Part shown: one piece after another, positions 51,623 through 60,949 of the stretch
How the letters are laid out: each line of letters opens with the position of its first letter
Position numbering within the stretch: position 1 is the first letter of the stretch
NCBI RefSeq assembly: GCF_000721605.1
Contig: NZ_JOIZ01000005.1
Span: 434,001-498,000 of the forward strand
DNA from: Streptomyces sp. NRRL S-37
GTDB lineage: Bacteria > Actinomycetota > Actinomycetes > Streptomycetales > Streptomycetaceae
Direction: 5' to 3'
Length of the DNA: 64,000 nucleotides
Made by a program: the position numbers and the translations under genes
The notes under the pieces: generated by a model
Told to the model about the DNA's origin: nothing
Seen by the model: the letters and a program-made list of their open reading frames with translations, nothing else
Database searches by the model: none

Positions 51623-52561
51623 ATGTCATATACAGACGAGTTCCGCGCCTTCGCCTCCCGGCACGGCGTCTCGAGCGACGCCATCACCCGGATCATGTGG
51701 AACATGCAGCCGTCCTTCCACATCTACGCGACCGATGAGGGCGCCGTCGAACCCGGGGAGATCGTGGTGGGTTACGTCGGCGGGCTGCCGGAGTTGCCCG
51801 CGGACACCGAGTGGGACCCGGGGCACCACTTCGTCGCGGCCCTCGACCTCGCCGCGCTGCCGAAGCAGCCGCTGGACGCCGGCCTCCCGCGTGAAGGGCA
51901 CCTGTTGTTCTTCGCCTTCGAGGACTACCACGCCGAGGACGGTGTCGTGCCGGTGATCCACGTCCCGCCGGAAACCGGGACGGCCGTGCGTCCCGTGCCC
52001 GTGGGCGAGAGCTGGGACGGCGAACCGTACGAGCTGGAGCCGCTGAGGCGGCAGGTACTGGTCTGTGATCCCGGCACGTCGTGGGACGTGCTCGGCTGGA
52101 TGTGGGACCCCGAGGTCCCCGAGGAGGGGCAGACGATCGAGCTGCTGTCCCTCGATGAGGAGATTAACGAGGAGGAGCGGGAGGGGCTCGGCCTGCTCCT
52201 GGCCGCTGTCCGGGAGTACGCCGAGCGGACCGGGACGCTCCCGCGCGTGGAACGCAACGGCGGACTGCGCGGGGTGGAGATGAACCCTCCGTACTACCGG
52301 GCCGTGTACGACGCGGAGTTCCTGAGGAAGTGCGAGGAGGCCGTGGTCGTCTGCCGGGACACCCCCGAGAGGTTCGAGGAACTGTACGCCCGGGCCATGG
52401 CGGAAGCGGCGACCAAGGAGGGAGGCCCGTGGCTGAACCTCCTGGAGCTCACTCAGGCCGACGTCTTCGACTGGGGCGACGGCGAGGTGGGCTGGATCAT
52501 CAACCGCGACGACCTGCTGGCACAGCGCTTCGACCGCGTCCGGCAGGCGTACAACTGCTGA
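51623..52561 (+). CDS. DUF1963 (YwqG-like) protein
   Basis: 312 residues from ATG 51623; CAGAAT (51611-51616) lies six bases upstream, so it is probably leaderless. The middle part GGLPELPADTEWDPGHHFVA followed by ALDLAALP and GHLLFFAFEDYH is the DUF1963 pattern, and the C-terminal VFDWGDGEVGWIINRDDLLA fits the same family. Soluble, strongly acidic. Members are found beside polymorphic toxins or alone; no toxin is recognisable here. Followed by another unknown gene after 26 bp, so likely co-transcribed. Confidence 0.78.
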   Translation: MSYTDEFRAFASRHGVSSDAITRIMWNMQPSFHIYATDEGAVEPGEIVVGYVGGLPELPADTEWDPGHHFVAALDLAALPKQPLDAGLPREGHLLFFAFEDYHAEDGVVPVIHVPPETGTAVRPVPVGESWDGEPYELEPLRRQVLVCDPGTSWDVLGWMWDPEVPEEGQTIELLSLDEEINEEEREGLGLLLAAVREYAERTGTLPRVERNGGLRGVEMNPPYYRAVYDAEFLRKCEEAVVVCRDTPERFEELYARAMAEAATKEGGPWLNLLELTQADVFDWGDGEVGWIINRDDLLAQRFDRVRQAYNC

Positions 52562-52587
52562 CCGCGGATCCGGACGAGGGGGTCGAA

Positions 52588-53982
52588 ATGTCGGACGCCG
52601 GTGAGGGGACGGCCTTCGTCCGTCCCGGGGCTCAGGCCGGGACGGACGGTGCCGGGGGCCGGGGCGTGACGCCGACGGCGCGGGGGCGCCGGGTGGTGGC
52701 GCACCGGCTGCGCCTGCTCGCGGCCGTACTGGTGAGCCTCTGCGCCCTGCTGGGAGCGGTGCGGCTGGTGGTGCCCGCCACCGCGGGACCGGACGGCGAA
52801 CCGCCCGGGATCGAAAGACAGTTGGCGTTCCTGCGGGAGGCCCTGGACGACGGGGCCGGTGACGAGGCGCAGGCCATGTTCCCCGAGGGGCATTTCTTCC
52901 TGCACGTGCTCTACGGGCTGAGCCGGGTCGAGCTCGGCATGCGCGCCCCCGCCGGCGAGCGGTCGACGGCGTTACGGGAGGCCCGGTGGGCGCTTCGGCG
53001 GCTGGACTCCCCGGCGGGCCGGGCCCCGTTCAGCCCGGAGCTCACCCCGCCGTACGGTGTTTTCCACCGGGGGTGGAGCAACTGGCTGCGCGGCGGGGTG
53101 CTGAGTCTCCAGCAGGCCGGGCACCGCGATGCCGCCGAGGTGCGCCGGTTCGCGCGCGACTCGGCCGAGCTCGGCGCGGCGTTCGACGCCTCCTCCTCTC
53201 CGTATCTGGAGGCGTACCCGGGGCAGGCGTGGCCGGTGGACTCGACCGTGGCGGTCGCGTCGCTGCGGCTGCACGACCGCCTGCTGCCGGACCGGTTCGG
53301 TCCCACCGTCCGGCGGTGGTTGCGAGAGGCGCGCGAGCGGCTCGATCCGCGCACCGGACTGTTCCCGCACCGGGCCGACCCGGTCACCGGGGAGCCGGCC
53401 GAAGTGGCCAGGGGCACCTCGCAGAGCCTCATCCAGCGCTTTCTGGTCGACATCGACCCCGCCTTCGCCGCCGGGCAGTACTCCCGCTTCCGTGACCTGT
53501 ACCTGACCGCACCGCTCGGTCTCGGGCCGGCGGTGCGGGAGTATCCGGACGGCATGGACGGACCGGCCGACGTCGACTCCGGTCCGCTTCCGCTCGGGGT
53601 GAGCCTGTCGGCGAGCGTCGTCACCATCGGTGCGGCCCAGGTCCACGGAGACGCCCGGCTCGCCGGCGCGCTCGCGGGCGTCAGCGAACTGGCGGGCGTT
53701 CCGGTCGGCACTCCGTGGACCAAGCGGTACGCCTTCGGTCTGCTCCCGGTCGGTGACGCGTTCCTGGCCTGGTCGAAGACCGCCCGGCCGTGGGTGGCCC
53801 CGGTGCCGGCCCCGCCGCCGGCGGCCGTTCCGGCGTGGTGGCGCGTCCCTCTGCTGTCACTCCTGGTGCTGTCCGGCGCCCTGCCCTGGCTGCCCGCTCT
53901 GCTACGGCGCCTCCGGGACCCGCGGCGGGCCCGGTCCCGCACCCTGCCGGACGTCCGCCCCGGGAACGGGACGGAGCCGTGA
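52588..53982 (+). CDS. Membrane-anchored protein with helical-toroid-like domain, unrecognised
   Basis: 464 residues from ATG 52588. N-terminal helix at about 42-64 (RLLAAVLVSLCALLGAVRLV), a large exterior domain (75-420), a second helix at about 427-446 and a short basic tail. The exterior domain is rich in helices with Trp/Tyr/Pro turns, such as ELTPPYGVFHRGWSNWLRGG, YLEAYPGQAWPVDSTVAVAS and ARGTSQSLIQRFLVDIDPAF. These resemble alpha/alpha-barrel proteins of the glycosidase or linalool-dehydratase-like type, but I cannot assign it. No Cys pattern. Likely in one transcript with the DUF1963 gene. Confidence 0.7.
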   Translation: MSDAGEGTAFVRPGAQAGTDGAGGRGVTPTARGRRVVAHRLRLLAAVLVSLCALLGAVRLVVPATAGPDGEPPGIERQLAFLREALDDGAGDEAQAMFPEGHFFLHVLYGLSRVELGMRAPAGERSTALREARWALRRLDSPAGRAPFSPELTPPYGVFHRGWSNWLRGGVLSLQQAGHRDAAEVRRFARDSAELGAAFDASSSPYLEAYPGQAWPVDSTVAVASLRLHDRLLPDRFGPTVRRWLREARERLDPRTGLFPHRADPVTGEPAEVARGTSQSLIQRFLVDIDPAFAAGQYSRFRDLYLTAPLGLGPAVREYPDGMDGPADVDSGPLPLGVSLSASVVTIGAAQVHGDARLAGALAGVSELAGVPVGTPWTKRYAFGLLPVGDAFLAWSKTARPWVAPVPAPPPAAVPAWWRVPLLSLLVLSGALPWLPALLRRLRDPRRARSRTLPDVRPGNGTEP

Positions 53983-54081
53983 GCCCTCCCCCGCTGCCGT
54001 CGTATGACCGGAAAGCTTCCCTCTCCGTACGCGGAGAGGGATCCTTGATCTGACACTGTTGTTCGAGAGAAGGCCACGGGG

Positions 54082-54339
54082 ATGTCCGAAAGGGACGACG
54101 AGGAGCGGGAGTTCGACATCAAGTGGGCGGACGGTGCCGCGCACAAGGAGCCGTCGGCACGGGCCCGGATGCTCGCCGCGCGCTGGAAGGACAACCCGCC
54201 CGGACCGGTCCCGTTCCGCGGCGAACCGGAGTACCGGGGATCGGCCGGCCGCTCGTCATGGGTGTCGACGGCCGTGGTGCTCGGGTGCGTCGTCGCGGTG
54301 ATCGTGCTGCTCGGGTACACCGGCTTCCGCCCGTACTGA
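54082..54339 (+). CDS. Small tail-anchored membrane protein
   Basis: 85 residues from ATG 54082, with AGAGAAGG upstream. Acidic head (MSERDDEEREFDIKWADGAA), a Pro-rich link and one C-terminal helix (VSTAVVLGCVVAVIVLLGYT). Convergent with the permease gene, stops 6 bp apart. Not recognised; such small proteins are frequent in Streptomyces. Confidence 0.72.
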   Translation: MSERDDEEREFDIKWADGAAHKEPSARARMLAARWKDNPPGPVPFRGEPEYRGSAGRSSWVSTAVVLGCVVAVIVLLGYTGFRPY

Positions 54340-54345
54340 TCCCGG

Positions 54346-56916
54346 CTAGTCGGCCCGGGCGACGGCGACCGTCGGTGGGGTCCGGGAGGCGCGGAGGGCG
54401 GGCAGCGTTCCCGCGGCGGCGGTCACCAGGACGAGAGTGGCGAAGACCGCCGCGAGCTGTCCCGCCGGGACGCTGAACGGGGCGCTCGTCTCGGCGACCC
54501 GGACCACCAGCCAGGAGTACGGCATGCCGAGGGCCAGACCGAGGACTCCGCCCAGGACGCCGTAGAGCGCGCATTCCACCGTGACCATGCGGTGCACGGC
54601 CGCTCCGTTGAGCCCCAGGGCCCGCAGCAGCCCGAACTCGCGCTTGCGCTCGACGACGGTGAGGCTCGCCGTGGTAGCGACTCCCGCGACCGCCACCAGG
54701 ACGGTCAGCCCCAGGACCATGATCACTGTCGTGGCCATCGTCCGCAGGTTGTCCGGCTCGCCGGCCTGTGCGGCCGAGTCCTCGGCCATGACACGGCCGT
54801 CGCCGCGCTCCGGGCCGGTCAGCGTGTCGGTGATGGCCCGCTGCGCGCGTATCCGCCCCCGGGCGCCGTCCTGCGAGGCGTTGGCGGTGACCGTGGTGGG
54901 CGCGGCGCCCGCTCCCATACGGGTGAGGTCCGCGGCGGGGACGAAGAAGTTCCCTCCGTAGGGCCCGGCTCCGGGCAGCGTCGCCGCCACGGTGAGTTCG
55001 ACGGGGCGGCTCTCGAACGTCAGCGTCACGCGGTCGCCCGCCCGGACGCCGAGGCGGTGGGCGTGGTCGGCGTCCACGACGACGTGGGCGGGTTCGAGGT
55101 GGTCGAGGGAGCCGGTACGGGCGGTCAGGCCCACGCCGGAGCGGACGGTGCCGAGGTCGAGGTCGGAGACGGTCGCGCTGCGGGAGTCCCCGACGACCTC
55201 CGCCGTGCGGAACGCGGTCACGTCGGCGAGTTCGGGGTGGGAGGCCAGATCGGCGGCGAGCGACCGGTCCAGCGTCTCGCTGTCCCGTGGGTACAGGTGG
55301 AAGTCGGCGGGTGCCTCCACCGCCTGCCGGTACCGCTCGTAGGCGTTCAGGGAGGCGAGGCAGGTCAGGGTCGAACCGACCAGGCAGGCGCCGAGGGCCA
55401 CGACGACCGCGACCGAGGCCGCCCTGCCCGGCGCACCCCCGACGCCCGCGACCGCGAGCCGGCCGGCCGCACCGGTGCGGCGCAGGGGCACGGCGACGGC
55501 CGACAGCACCGGCCGGACCAGACGGGGGCCGAGGGCGATCAGGGCCAGGAAGGCCAGCCCGCCCGAGAGCACCACGACGGTCAGCGCCGCGAACCGGTCG
55601 TACTCCGTGTCACCCGGCTGGGGCAGTCCGCCGTACTGCTGCCGGGCGAGGAGCGCGGCGCCCGCCGCGCACAGCAGGCCCAGCAGGGTCCGGCCGATAC
55701 CGCCCGCCGCGCCCTCCCCGGACGCCGCGCTGCGCAGGGCCTGCAGCGGGGAGACCCGCGAGGCGCTCAGGGACGGGGCCAGGACCGCCAGGACCGCGAG
55801 CAGGCCGGTGCCCAGAACGGTGAGAGCGGCCTCCGTCAGCGGAAGGTGGGAGGGGACGGACAGGTCGTGCCCGAACCGCCCGGCGACCGGGGGGACGAGC
55901 CGCCCGCAGCCCCAGGCCGCCAGCACACCGGTCGCGCCTGCCAGCAGGCCGACCACCGCCCCTTCGGCGACGAGCGCGGCGGCGAGCCGTCGCGGGGTCG
56001 CCCCGATGGCACGCAGCAGCGCCAGCTGGCGTACACGTCGTGCGAAGACGATGCGGAAGGTGGAGGTCGCGACGAGGACGGCCGCGCCGACGGCGACGAC
56101 GAGGAAGACGGTGACCAGCTCCAGGGTGTCCTTCGCCTCCGCCACCGCCTCGCGGGCCTCCTCCTCCCGCACCTCGTCCCCGGACCGCACCTGTGCTCCG
56201 GGCACCGCCTGCCGGATCCGTTCCGCCGGGTCCACGGAGCCGGACGCGGAGGACGCGGAGGACGCGGTGTCGGTGCGGACGTCGACGCGGGAGTAACCCG
56301 ACACGCCGAGCAGCTCCCCGAGCAGGGGCCCGGGGGCGTACCCCGTGGGCTCCGCGTCGTCCGTGGCGGTGCTGCGGACGATGCCGCTGACCTCGACCGT
56401 CACCCGTCGGGTGCCGTCACCGTCGGCTTCGGGCTGCAGCAGGGTGAGCGACGATCCCGGAGCGAGGCCGTACTCCCGCGCGGCCCGCGTGTCGACGGCG
56501 AGCCGGCCCGGCCCTGAGGGGTACGTGCCGTCGAGCAGCCGGACTTCCGCCAGGGCGCCGGCGCCGGGGTCCGCGGACAGGGCGAGGTAGCGTTCGACGG
56601 CGCTGCCGTCCAGCGGACTGCCGCCGTCGAGCCGGCCGACGGCCTCGGCGACTCCGGGCGTCTTCAGGATCTCGCTCAGGCGGTCCTCGCCGATGTCCTC
56701 CCCGTCGCCGGGCGTGACCACCAGCGACACCGCTTCGGGTGTGCCGCGGAACTTCTCGACGACGGTCGCGGTGATGATCTGCTGGGCCATGACGGTCCCG
56801 AAGACGACGAACGCCGCGATCAGCAGCGACAGTCCGGTCGCCGCGAACCGTCCGGGCCGCCGCAGGAGTTCCGCCACCTGGGAGCCCAGGACGGTCGCGC
56901 GCCACGGGGTGCTCAT
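54346..56916 (-). CDS. ABC exporter permease with two FtsX domains
   Basis: 856 residues from ATG 56916, overlapping the ATPase stop by four bases. Layout: helix at about 27-47, an extracytoplasmic MacB-like domain (50-260), three helices around 280-400 with ALLRAIGATPRRLAAALV, a second domain half with helix at about 505, an extracytoplasmic stretch, and three last helices around 720-850 with GLLRALGLNGAAVHRMVTVE. This is the duplicated-FtsX type used for export of lipids, lipoproteins or antimicrobial peptides. Partners are encoded directly upstream, together with a two-component system. Confidence 0.92.
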   Translation of the reverse strand: MSTPWRATVLGSQVAELLRRPGRFAATGLSLLIAAFVVFGTVMAQQIITATVVEKFRGTPEAVSLVVTPGDGEDIGEDRLSEILKTPGVAEAVGRLDGGSPLDGSAVERYLALSADPGAGALAEVRLLDGTYPSGPGRLAVDTRAAREYGLAPGSSLTLLQPEADGDGTRRVTVEVSGIVRSTATDDAEPTGYAPGPLLGELLGVSGYSRVDVRTDTASSASSASGSVDPAERIRQAVPGAQVRSGDEVREEEAREAVAEAKDTLELVTVFLVVAVGAAVLVATSTFRIVFARRVRQLALLRAIGATPRRLAAALVAEGAVVGLLAGATGVLAAWGCGRLVPPVAGRFGHDLSVPSHLPLTEAALTVLGTGLLAVLAVLAPSLSASRVSPLQALRSAASGEGAAGGIGRTLLGLLCAAGAALLARQQYGGLPQPGDTEYDRFAALTVVVLSGGLAFLALIALGPRLVRPVLSAVAVPLRRTGAAGRLAVAGVGGAPGRAASVAVVVALGACLVGSTLTCLASLNAYERYRQAVEAPADFHLYPRDSETLDRSLAADLASHPELADVTAFRTAEVVGDSRSATVSDLDLGTVRSGVGLTARTGSLDHLEPAHVVVDADHAHRLGVRAGDRVTLTFESRPVELTVAATLPGAGPYGGNFFVPAADLTRMGAGAAPTTVTANASQDGARGRIRAQRAITDTLTGPERGDGRVMAEDSAAQAGEPDNLRTMATTVIMVLGLTVLVAVAGVATTASLTVVERKREFGLLRALGLNGAAVHRMVTVECALYGVLGGVLGLALGMPYSWLVVRVAETSAPFSVPAGQLAAVFATLVLVTAAAGTLPALRASRTPPTVAVARAD

Positions 56917-57659
56917 CGCCGCCTCCCCATGACGTCGCCGGCGGGGGCGGTGTGCTCGTCCTTGACGACGCGTCCGTCCGCGAGGGTCAGCACCCGGTCC
57001 GCGTACCGCGCCGCCGCGGGGTCGTGGGTGACCATCACGACCGTCTGGCCGAGGTCGTCGACGGACCGGCGCAGCATGGTGAGGACTTCGGTGCCGGCCC
57101 GGGAGTCGAGGTTGCCGGTGGGTTCGTCGGCGAAGAGCACGGCCGGCCGGGCCACCAGCGCCCGGGCCACGGCGACCCGCTGCTGCTGGCCCCCGGACAG
57201 CTCGGCGGGGCGGTGCGAGAGCCGGTGGGCGATGCCGAGAACCTCGCAGAGGTGGTCCACCAGGGCGCGGTCCGGGCGCCCGCCGGACATGGCGACGGGC
57301 AGCACGATGTTCTCGTACGCCGTGAGCTGGGGCAGCAGGTTGAACGACTGGAAGACGAACCCGATCCGCTCCCGGCGCACCCGGGTCAGCTGCCGGTCGG
57401 ACAGCCCGGTGATCTCCGTCCCGTCCAGGACGATGCTGCCGGAGGTGACGGTGTCGAGTCCGGCGACGCAGTGCATCAGGGTCGACTTTCCCGACCCGGA
57501 GGGGCCGACGACGGCGGTGAAGCGGGCGCGCCGGATGCCGGCGGACACGCCGTCGAGGGCCCGTACCTCGGTGGTGCCCTGACGGTAGGTCTTCACCAGG
57601 CCGGTGGCGGTGATGACGTCGTCCGGTGCGCGGTCGCGGGCGGCGGTGTGGACAGCCAT
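56913..57659 (-). CDS. ABC exporter ATP-binding protein
   Basis: 248 residues from ATG 57659. Walker A GPSGSGKST near 52, Q-loop FVFQSFNLLPQ, signature LSGGQQQRVAVARAL near 150, Walker B VLFADEPTGNLD, and H-loop VTHDPAAARYAD. The sequence is of the MacB/LolD class that pairs with FtsX permeases. Coupled to the permease by an ATGA overlap and preceded after 23 bp by a membrane-anchored protein. Confidence 0.95.
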   Translation of the reverse strand: MAVHTAARDRAPDDVITATGLVKTYRQGTTEVRALDGVSAGIRRARFTAVVGPSGSGKSTLMHCVAGLDTVTSGSIVLDGTEITGLSDRQLTRVRRERIGFVFQSFNLLPQLTAYENIVLPVAMSGGRPDRALVDHLCEVLGIAHRLSHRPAELSGGQQQRVAVARALVARPAVLFADEPTGNLDSRAGTEVLTMLRRSVDDLGQTVVMVTHDPAAARYADRVLTLADGRVVKDEHTAPAGDVMGRRR

Positions 57660-57682
57660 GGGGACGGTTCCCGCGATCCGGG

Positions 57683-58114
57683 TCAGGCGCCGAGCGGCGG
57701 CATGGTGAGGGTGACGCCGGAGTCCGAGCAGTGTCCCCGCGCCTCTTCCTGGAGGTTCTTCACGTCCTTCGCGGACGGCGCTTCGGGGGACTTCCGGGCG
57801 GTCGCGAGCGCCCAGCCCTCGTACCGGGAGATCTTGGCTCCGAGGTAGCCGTCCTTCATCTTCGCGCGGCGCTCGTCGCCGGTCTCCTGCCACCACTTCT
57901 CCGCGTCCGGCGCGGGGCCGGTGGAGACCTCCTCGGCCTCGGTGACGATGCGCTGCGCCAGCCGGCAGTCCTCGGCGGAGGCCTGGCTGAGCTCGTCGCG
58001 GTCCAGCCACCAGTACCCCGCTCCGGCGGCCAGGGCCGCGGCGGCCACGGCCGCGGCCGCGCCGATGACGAGACGGTTCCGCTTGCGGTTCTGCGTGGTG
58101 GACGTGGCGTTCAT
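57683..58114 (-). CDS. Membrane-anchored accessory protein of the ABC module
   Basis: 143 residues from ATG 58114, with GGAGGAT upstream. One N-terminal helix (LVIGAAAAVAAAALAAGAGY) anchors an exterior helical domain of about 110 residues, with CRLAQRIVTEAEEV, EKWWQETGDERRAKMKDGYL and a second Cys near the end (EEARGHCSDSGVTLT); the two cysteines may pair. No known domain. Its place between the response regulator and the ATPase suggests a sensor or substrate-binding part of the exporter, as small accessory proteins are in Bce/Lia-like systems; that is inference. Confidence 0.75.
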   Translation of the reverse strand: MNATSTTQNRKRNRLVIGAAAAVAAAALAAGAGYWWLDRDELSQASAEDCRLAQRIVTEAEEVSTGPAPDAEKWWQETGDERRAKMKDGYLGAKISRYEGWALATARKSPEAPSAKDVKNLQEEARGHCSDSGVTLTMPPLGA

Positions 58115-58285
58115 CGAATCCTCCGGATGTCTTCTCGGCCGCGTTCGGCGACAGTGAGAAGTCTGGAGTTCGACGGCCCGCCGGACATCGGCCACGGACC
58201 CGAGATCGGAGGCGGCGGATCTGGCACACCGGACGGGGTGGTCTCCGCACCCCCGGGTGCAGAACCCGGGGACGCTTCTGCACCC

Positions 58286-58960
58286 TCAGGGGGAGGGACG
58301 GACCAGCCCGGACTCATAGGCGAACGCGACGGCCTGGGCACGGTCCCGCAGGTGCAGTTTGGCCATCAGGTTGCCCAGGTGCGTCTTCACCGTGGCCCCC
58401 GCGACATACAGCTCCTCCGCGATCTCGGCGTTGGACAGTCCCCGGGCGACCAGGGTGAGCACGTCCCGCTCGCGCGCGGTGAGGGCGTCCAGCCGTTCGG
58501 CCTGTCCGTTCGCCGGTGCCAGCCGGTCCGAGACCCGGTCGAGGAGCAGCCGGGTGATGCGCGGCGCCACCACCGACTCCCCCGCGGCCAGGACCCGGAT
58601 GGCGTTCACGACCTCCGTGGCGGGGGCGTTCTTCAGCAGGAAGCCGCCGGCTCCGGCGCGCAGGGCCGCGAACGCGTCCTCGTCGTTGTCGAAGGTGGTC
58701 AGCACCAGCACGCCGGGCGGATCGTCCCTCCGCATCAGCTGCTCCGTGGCCTGGATGCCGTCCATGACGGGCATGCGGATGTCCATGATGACGACGTCCG
58801 CCTCGACCTTTTCCAGCAGGTCGAGGGCGTCCGCCCCGTTCTCCGCCTCACCGACGACCTCGATGTCGTCCTGACCGGCCAGCACCATGGAGAAACCGGC
58901 CCGGATCAGCGGCTGGTCGTCCACCACGACCACCCGGATCGGCCTGTCCGCCCGCGTCAT
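58286..58960 (-). CDS. NarL-family response regulator of the ABC module
   Basis: 224 residues from ATG 58960, sharing the A of the kinase stop (TGATG). Receiver domain with DD at the N-terminus, phospho-Asp in VVIMDIRMPVMD near 56 and KNAPATE loop; LuxR-type helix-turn-helix LTARERDVLTLVARGLSNAE near 162. Likely to activate the downstream anchored protein and ABC genes; 171 bp separate it from the next start, enough for a promoter and operator. Confidence 0.93.
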   Translation of the reverse strand: MTRADRPIRVVVVDDQPLIRAGFSMVLAGQDDIEVVGEAENGADALDLLEKVEADVVIMDIRMPVMDGIQATEQLMRRDDPPGVLVLTTFDNDEDAFAALRAGAGGFLLKNAPATEVVNAIRVLAAGESVVAPRITRLLLDRVSDRLAPANGQAERLDALTARERDVLTLVARGLSNAEIAEELYVAGATVKTHLGNLMAKLHLRDRAQAVAFAYESGLVRPSP

Positions 58961-60222
58961 CACTTCGTCCTTGTCGGAATCGAGGCACGTACGTGCCATC
59001 CGCTGCCGAGCCGGGGGCCGGCCTCGAAGCTGCCGCCGGCGAGCTCCACCCGCTCCCGCATCCCCACGAGTCCGTTCCCTCCGGAACGCCCGCCGACGCC
59101 GTGGCCGGCGAGGGTGCCCGCTCCGTCGTCGACCACGCTGATCAGCAGGGTGTCCCGCTCCTCGTGGAGCCGGATGTCCACCCCGGCCCCGGCCCCGGCG
59201 TGGCGGAGCACGTTGGTGAGGCACTCCTGGACGATGCGGAAGGCCGTCATCTCCTCCGCCGGGGACAGCCGCCCCTCGCCGACCTCGACCGACACGTCCA
59301 CGGTCAGCCCGGCGGCCCGGGCGCGTTCGGCGACGACCTCGATCTCGTCGAGGGTGACCAGGCGCCGTGGCGGGCCGCCGTCGGCGGAGTCCGGGGCTCC
59401 GGGGTCCGGGTCGGCGGAGCCGGGGTTCCCCTCGCGCAGCACCCGGACGATGCGGTGCATGTCGTCGATCGCGTCCCGGCCGGTGGCGGCGATCGTCCTC
59501 AGCGCGGACTGCGCCCTGTCCGGAGACTTGCGCAGCACGGCCTCGGCGCCGTCGGCCTGAAGGATCATCACGGCCAGGCTGTGCGCCACCACGTCGTGCA
59601 GTTCACGGGCGATCTCGGCCCGTTCCCGGGTCGCGGCCAGCCGGATCCGCTGTTCCTGTTCCCGCTCGGCGTGCCAGGCGCGGGCCGCCTGGCTCTCGGC
59701 GTAGAGGCGCCGGGTGTGCAGGGCGAAGGCCGTCAGCCAGACCGTCAGCGTCAGTCCCCAGAAGATCGGGAGCGATTCGAGGTCGACGAACGGCTCGATG
59801 CCGAGGACCGGCATCCCCACCGTCCCGGCCGCCGTGGCCAGCAGCACCACGGCGCCCGCGAGATACGGCATCCAGGTGGTCCGGGAGTGGTGGACGACCG
59901 ACATCATGGCGAACAGCACGGCCACGTCGTAGGAGGCGGGCGCCGACGCCAGCGGGAAGTCGGGCACGTCGTACAGGACGAACTGGACGACGCCCAGCGC
60001 CAGGACGGCCGCCAGCACCGTGCCGGGGAACCTTCTGCGGGCCAGCAGGCACAGCGCCATCAGCCCGCCCAGGAGCAGGTCGTACTCGACGCTGTAGTAC
60101 TCCGCCGCCACCAGGACCACCAGCGCGATGCCGATGTCGCACGCCCGGGCGACGGCGCGTCCGTACCTGCCGGACGGCGTCATCCAGGCCGACAGGACCG
60201 GGACCGCCCTCTCCTCAGCCAA
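58960..60222 (-). CDS. Sensor histidine kinase of the ABC module
   Basis: 420 residues if started at a TTG at 60222 with GAAAGG nine bases upstream; an ATG at 60183 (MTPSGRYGRAVARACD) is the alternative. Five or six helices at 20-170 leave little outside the membrane. HisKA_3 phospho-His in EIARELHDVVAHSLAVMILQ near 230. ATPase boxes include VVDDGAGTLAGHGV and GGNGLVGMRERVELAGG. An intramembrane sensor of the DesK/LiaS type, coupled to its regulator. Confidence 0.9.
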   Translation of the reverse strand: MAEERAVPVLSAWMTPSGRYGRAVARACDIGIALVVLVAAEYYSVEYDLLLGGLMALCLLARRRFPGTVLAAVLALGVVQFVLYDVPDFPLASAPASYDVAVLFAMMSVVHHSRTTWMPYLAGAVVLLATAAGTVGMPVLGIEPFVDLESLPIFWGLTLTVWLTAFALHTRRLYAESQAARAWHAEREQEQRIRLAATRERAEIARELHDVVAHSLAVMILQADGAEAVLRKSPDRAQSALRTIAATGRDAIDDMHRIVRVLREGNPGSADPDPGAPDSADGGPPRRLVTLDEIEVVAERARAAGLTVDVSVEVGEGRLSPAEEMTAFRIVQECLTNVLRHAGAGAGVDIRLHEERDTLLISVVDDGAGTLAGHGVGGRSGGNGLVGMRERVELAGGSFEAGPRLGSGWHVRASIPTRTK

Positions 60223-60401
60223 CCGTCGTACCTTTCGCCTCCGGCGGGGCCGCGACCGTGCGGCCTGCCGGTACAAGTGCCGCCGGACCGCGGCGACTTC
60301 GGGGTGAGGACGGCGTCCTCACCCGCCCATACTGCCTCAGCGCGCGGCATACCGGCGCCGGGCGCCCCGCACACGGAGGCCGCCCGGCACCGGTCCGCGG
60401 C

Positions 60402-60722
60402 TCAGCGGTTGTAGCGCATGAACGCGCGCACCATGTGGCACGTGGTGTCCGACGGCGGGTGGACGCCGATCAGGGCCGCCGTGCTCCGGATCTTCTCGTT
60501 GCGCGCCTGGTTCGGCAGGTAGACGCCGGAGTCGAGCAGGGCGATGGCGAGCCGCATCGCCTTGAGCCGGCGGTTGTGCGTGACGTACCACTCGCGCGGG
60601 CGGCCCGCGGGGAGCGGGCGCTTCTCCACCGGGGCGCAGGGCAGTTCGAGCGGCACGGGGCGCTTCGCGGTGGACTGGGTGGGCAGGGGCTTCGGCTTCA
60701 GTGCGGCAGCGGGCACGGGCAT
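60402..60722 (-). CDS. Uncharacterised small protein
   Basis: 106 residues from ATG 60722, with CAGGAGG seven bases upstream. N-terminal half Pro/Lys-rich; C-terminal half is a helical domain REWYVTHNRRLKAMRLAIAL followed by LPNQARNEKIRSTAALIGVH and TTCHMVRAFMRYNR. The charged, compact helical part could bind nucleic acid or protein. I do not recognise it beyond a likely Streptomyces-specific family. Confidence 0.72.
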   Translation of the reverse strand: MPVPAAALKPKPLPTQSTAKRPVPLELPCAPVEKRPLPAGRPREWYVTHNRRLKAMRLAIALLDSGVYLPNQARNEKIRSTAALIGVHPPSDTTCHMVRAFMRYNR

Positions 60723-60949
60723 CCTCCTGTCGCGGTCGGGGCGGCCCGCCGGAGTCCCCGACGACCCCGGTACCACCCTCGAACACTGCCTCCATTCTAC
60801 TGTCCGCAACTGACAATCAGCAGACCTGCTCCGGCCAATAAATGCGCTGGTGGGCAAGGGTTTTGCCGTCGTGTCACAGGGGTCACGCGGGACACGCCCA
60901 AGGGAGCTGAAAATTCGAACAGCGGGGGTGGCGGCGTACCGTGGGCGGC

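Noticed and set aside
51623..52561. Immunity protein of a polymorphic toxin system
   Set aside because: DUF1963 proteins can be immunity proteins, but no toxin, secretion signal or YD/Rhs repeats are found next to it.
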